Source: Erythrobacter sp. UBA2510
GTDB lineage: Bacteria; Pseudomonadota; Alphaproteobacteria; Sphingomonadales; Sphingomonadaceae
DNA length: 8,202 nucleotides
Direction of reading: 5' to 3'
Assembly (NCBI GenBank): GCA_002341345.1
Contig: DDNW01000170.1
Coordinates: 468-8,669 of the forward strand
The notes under the pieces were generated by a model. It was not told where the DNA came from, ran no database searches, and saw nothing but the letters and a program-made list of their open reading frames with translations. Below are positions 7,970 through 8,202 of the stretch, piece by piece. Made by a program: the position numbers and the translations under genes. The stretch's first letter is position 1, and every line of letters starts with the position of its first letter.

Positions 7970-8202
7970 ACGACAGCCGTATCCGCCGCTATGACGCCGT
8001 CCGCCAGCCGCACCACGCGGTCGCAGCGGGTCGCCAGCGCCTCGTCATGGGTGATCATCACCAGCGTTGACCCGGTCTCGGCACGGCGGGCGAACAGCAG
8101 TTCGATGATCGTCTCGCCCGTGGCTGCGTCGAGATTGCCGGTCGGCTCGTCCGCGAACAGCAGCGGCGGACGCGGGGCGAGCGCGCGGGCGATGGCGACG
8201 CG
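7966..8202 (-). CDS. ABC transporter ATP-binding protein (YbbA-like), C-terminal part
   Basis: Only the last 78 codons are present; the gene continues past the right edge, so the Walker A, Q-loop and LSGG signature lie outside. The visible part begins RVAIARAL, the stretch that directly follows the ABC signature. It contains Walker B and D-loop LLFADEPTGNLD (14-25), the H-loop histidine in THDEAL (51-56), and the terminal CDRVVRLADG (60-69). FADEPTGNLD followed by a Thr-Gly and LLF is characteristic of the LolD/MacB/YbbA subfamily, and the E. coli YbbA sequence as I recall it is close. The stop TGA (7966-7968) overlaps the permease ATG (7967-7969) as ATGA, implying translational coupling and a single complex of ATPase dimer plus permease. 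Confidence 0.95.
   Translation of the reverse strand, partial: RVAIARALAPRPPLLFADEPTGNLDAATGETIIELLFARRAETGSTLVMITHDEALATRCDRVVRLADGVIAADTAVV

Overview
The window looks like ordinary chromosomal DNA of a GC-rich alphaproteobacterium, most likely a member of the Sphingomonadales (Erythrobacter/Sphingomonas-like). This placement is an inference from codon use, the style of the large TonB-dependent receptor, and the DUF805 proteins starting MEWMLLP. No mobile element, CRISPR array, tRNA, rRNA or phage gene is visible.

Layout: (1) 1-1361, minus strand: the first 453 residues of the translational GTPase TypA/BipA, running off the left edge. (2) 1362-1685: a divergent intergenic region of 324 bases with several short inverted repeats and an AT-rich patch. 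(3) 1686-4345, plus strand: a TonB-dependent outer-membrane receptor of about 886 residues. It is broken by a one-base deletion near 2256, so the sequence as given encodes a 228-residue N-terminal fragment and an orphan barrel. (4) 4374-4396: a strong Rho-independent terminator. (5) 4474-4860 and 4937-5428, plus strand: two tandem paralogous DUF805 small inner-membrane proteins, with a perfect hairpin between them. (6) 5438-8202, minus strand: an ABC-transporter pair, a YbbP-like FtsX-type permease (843 residues) and the C-terminal 78 residues of its YbbA-like ATPase. These two genes are joined by an ATGA stop/start overlap and converge on the second DUF805 gene with a 9-base gap.

How the genes relate: only the ABC pair is clearly one functional unit. 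The DUF805 pair is probably co-transcribed. TypA, the receptor, the DUF805 pair and the transporter look like separate neighbouring transcription units. I found no convincing undescribed system. The points most worth checking are the frameshift in the receptor, the DUF805 duplication with its leader structures, and the inverted repeats in the divergent control region.
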